Assembly: GCF_009870125.1 (NCBI RefSeq)
Contig: NC_046683.1
Location: forward strand, 54,203,869-54,267,868
Reading direction: 5' to 3'
From: Drosophila pseudoobscura
Taxonomy: Eukaryota > Arthropoda > Insecta > Diptera > Drosophilidae
Length of the DNA: 64,000 bases
In this document: positions 61,657 through 64,000 of the stretch, in pieces
Numbering within the stretch: the stretch's first letter is position 1
Layout: each line of letters begins with the position of its first letter
The notes under the pieces: generated by a model
The model's database searches: none
Seen by the model: only the letters and a program-made list of their open reading frames with translations
Told to the model about the DNA's origin: nothing
Position numbers and translations under genes: made by a program

Positions 61657-64000
61657 GGCCGCAATCTCTTTTTGAAATGAGTCGGACTGATAGCAGCAAA
61701 GCCAAGTAAATAAACAAGTTGGCGAGCTTTCATGGAAAGCTTTCGGCTTATTTCGCAATAGAACCAAAACCCTATTCCATGGTAAAGCTTTATGATTGTT
61801 ATCTCTCAAGTGGGAACTTTACCCGAAAGCTTAGATCTTTGCCATAGTACGGGTACGAGTAAACGGTAATCAACAAATAAATACCTACACTGTACCTTAT
61901 TTAGTGGGAATTTAATTTTAGTTGCCACAAAATAGGAGAAGTGCCACAAAACATGTGGCAAATGTATTTTGATATTCCGGCTTTAATAATCAGACGACCT
62001 TGATGAATTTTAGTAGAGACCTAAATACACTCAGAGAAGAAAGCCCTGGGCGCCGAATATTTTCACTTAGATTTAAATATTTATACCATTTTGCAATGGA
62101 GTTGTTTTCTCGTACATTTTGACATTAATATGATACAATTTGAGCTTAATATATTTCATATAAAATATATAAATATATGTTTCGTATTGAAATTAAATAT
62201 ATTTCTTACAAAAACACTTTTTACAACATTTATATTTAAATAAAATGAAAATTCTGTTTGTATTGGAAAATCGAATACTTAATTTATATATGTATGGGTG
62301 TGCTTCTTTTTACTGTGCCATTTTTCTCTCAGTGTAATGTCTTTGCATAAATACATATGTATGTGGCACATAACAAAATCTGTTAAATATATTTAATTTA
62401 TTTCAAATTCTGGCTTGCAAAGCTGTTTCTTGACTTGGGTTCTAGTGTCTCTGAAATTCTGGTTCTTAAAACCAGATATTGAGATACTTTTAATGAGATA
62501 CTACCCATTTTACCTATGTATAGATGTAAGTACTACTGCTGTACTAGTACCACGGGTATAGCAACAATCAATTGGGCAAACAACTTTATCGATCCAATTT
62601 CGTATGCAAAAAGTAGATTTTAAATTCGTAAATCGTGTGCGGCTCACATTGTATGCTTGCTGGTCCACAAAATAGAGCCCTCTGTGTGTGCTGTGTGGGG
62701 CATCCACAATACGCTCCATCCATTCCACTGTTATCCAGAGCCATCAATAATATATGAGTCGCAAACGCTTGCATTGGAACACAATGGACAGAAGCAAAAC
62801 GCATTTTATGTGCATTTCAAAAACAATAAACCAAAACAAAAGGGCCAAAAACACATAGAGTGAGCGAGACACAGACAGAGAGAGAGAGAGGGAGAGAGCG
62901 AGTGCGAGTGCGGAACAATAGGGAGAGAGGGCTTGGCTTCCATTGTTTTGACCAACTTTGCGGAGGAGCACTCGACACCCTTGCTCCCCCCCCGTCCCCT
63001 ACTGACCAGCAAAGAATGTATTACATATTAAGTCTGATAACACGTTGCGGGCTTAAATTATAGCTTAGGCCAGTTATGGCCACTGCCACGCCTACACGAA
63101 GGAAGAGAAAAAATAACGCCACAGCAAAGTGCAGCTATTGTCAGGACGGCCGGAATGGAGCTCCTCACCCAGACATCACTTTTCAATGGAGCCCTGAGAG
63201 AAGTATGCTAACTAACCAACAATTACAGATAACATGAGGTTACAGTTTGAAGTGAAGAGGATGTTACCAGAATTTTATTTATCCAATAATTTTTATGTAA
63301 TACCCAGAGGACATCAGATTTAATCCACCATGGACCATATTGTATAGCAGAAGCAGACGGTAAAAGACGGTACCTCCCCCAACCAAGAGACGACTTTTAT
63401 CTGTAGGTATAGTACTGTTACTGGAGACATGCCCCCTCCAGCAAACCTAGAAACGTGAGTCCCGAAAAATAAGTATCGCAAAAGGCTCTCAACCGAGAGC
63501 TACTATGACTGATACTTTCCCTGCCACAAACTGAACGACACAAGTATCATATCTGTATCATTTTCGGATCCAAATTCGAGCGTTTGCTAAACATTGTCAT
63601 TTCGATAATAGTAAGCCCCTGTTTCCATTAAAACGAGCCAAGTTTGGGTACGTTTCGCGTTACAAAATGGTATAGTCTGTAGCTACTGGTCTGCAGAAAG
63701 GCCTATTTGGACATGTAAATGAAATCCGAAGCACCCTCTTTTCCTCAAGTATATATGTATTTTCATTTGTACGATACGTATATATTGTATGTACATATAT
63801 ATAGAGCAAACAAATTACACAATTGACCGCCAAACAGGCCGCAAAAACTTGGCCAAATTAACTGCGTCTGTGTGCCACACAACAACAAAAAAGTTTTTAC
63901 ATAAATTTTGTAAATTATTATAAATATTGTTTGGACCACACAAGGGCTCCTGCAAAAAGCATCTATATATATATATAACACTCCTATATATGTACATATA
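61657..64000. other. Right-hand A/T-rich non-coding end
   Basis: There is no confident gene. The first 300 bp should include the P450 promoter. The rest is A/T-rich with many TATGTA and ATATATTTAA motifs (62080-62400), a GA microsatellite (62876-62895), and a small frame at 63076-63237 with a Cys pair discussed in findings. The open frames on the minus strand near 63.8-64.0 kb are A/T-rich noise. Confidence 0.5.
62876..62895. repeat. (GA)n microsatellite
   Basis: An uninterrupted GA run is followed by more GA-rich sequence; it is non-coding. Confidence 0.85.

Overview
This window is nuclear DNA of a Drosophila. The introns are 50-70 bp, there are dense dinucleotide and trinucleotide microsatellites and long G/C homopolymers, and the proteins are near-identical in architecture to fly MYPT-75D, Caprin, GNBP2, GNBP1, Sgf11 and Chmp1. 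In D. melanogaster these genes belong to the 75C-75D neighbourhood of chromosome arm 3L (Muller element D), so the window looks like the syntenic segment of another Drosophila. The obscura group, where element D became X-linked, is possible but is not proven by anything I can read here.

Layout. Positions 1-34,000 are gene-poor, rich in microsatellites, and probably intergenic or part of a long 5' intron of the MYPT-75D-like gene. They hold only an F-box-like gene (5601-6403, minus) and a small uncharacterised one-TM ORF (13979-14395, minus). From 34 kb onward the DNA is gene-dense: MYPT-75D-like (34559-38385, +), a TMEM42-like four-TM protein (39736-40288, +), a 4-kb tandem array of exactly 320-bp units directly behind that gene (about 40320-44400), Caprin (45858-49333, -), a cluster of four GNBP/beta-glucan-recognition genes (GNBP2 -, GNBP1 +, and two further + paralogues; 49641-56993), Sgf11 (57064-57681, -), a TFPT/INO80-F-like gene (58126-58584, +), Chmp1 (58737-59433, -) and a mitochondrial Cyp12-type P450 (59998-61656, -). 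The last 2.3 kb is AT-rich and has no confident gene.

How the genes relate. They are mostly independent housekeeping or signalling genes: phosphatase targeting, RNA granules, SAGA deubiquitination, INO80 remodelling, ESCRT-III and P450. The exception is the GNBP cluster, an innate-immunity block feeding the Toll pathway. It appears expanded here by two divergent, non-catalytic paralogues with mosaic intron patterns.

Most notable observations: (1) the 320-bp satellite, whose ten full intervals have identical length, which is flanked by older diverged relatives and by a 30-bp inverted motif, and which carries a hairpin whose 6-bp loop is inverted in three copies; (2) the two extra GNBP genes; (3) an apparent GA-AG intron in the F-box gene, one inserted base away from a perfect donor; (4) a GC-AG intron in the MYPT gene whose retention would truncate the prenylated tail; (5) a cluster of very long G and C homopolymers at 22.9-23.8 kb.
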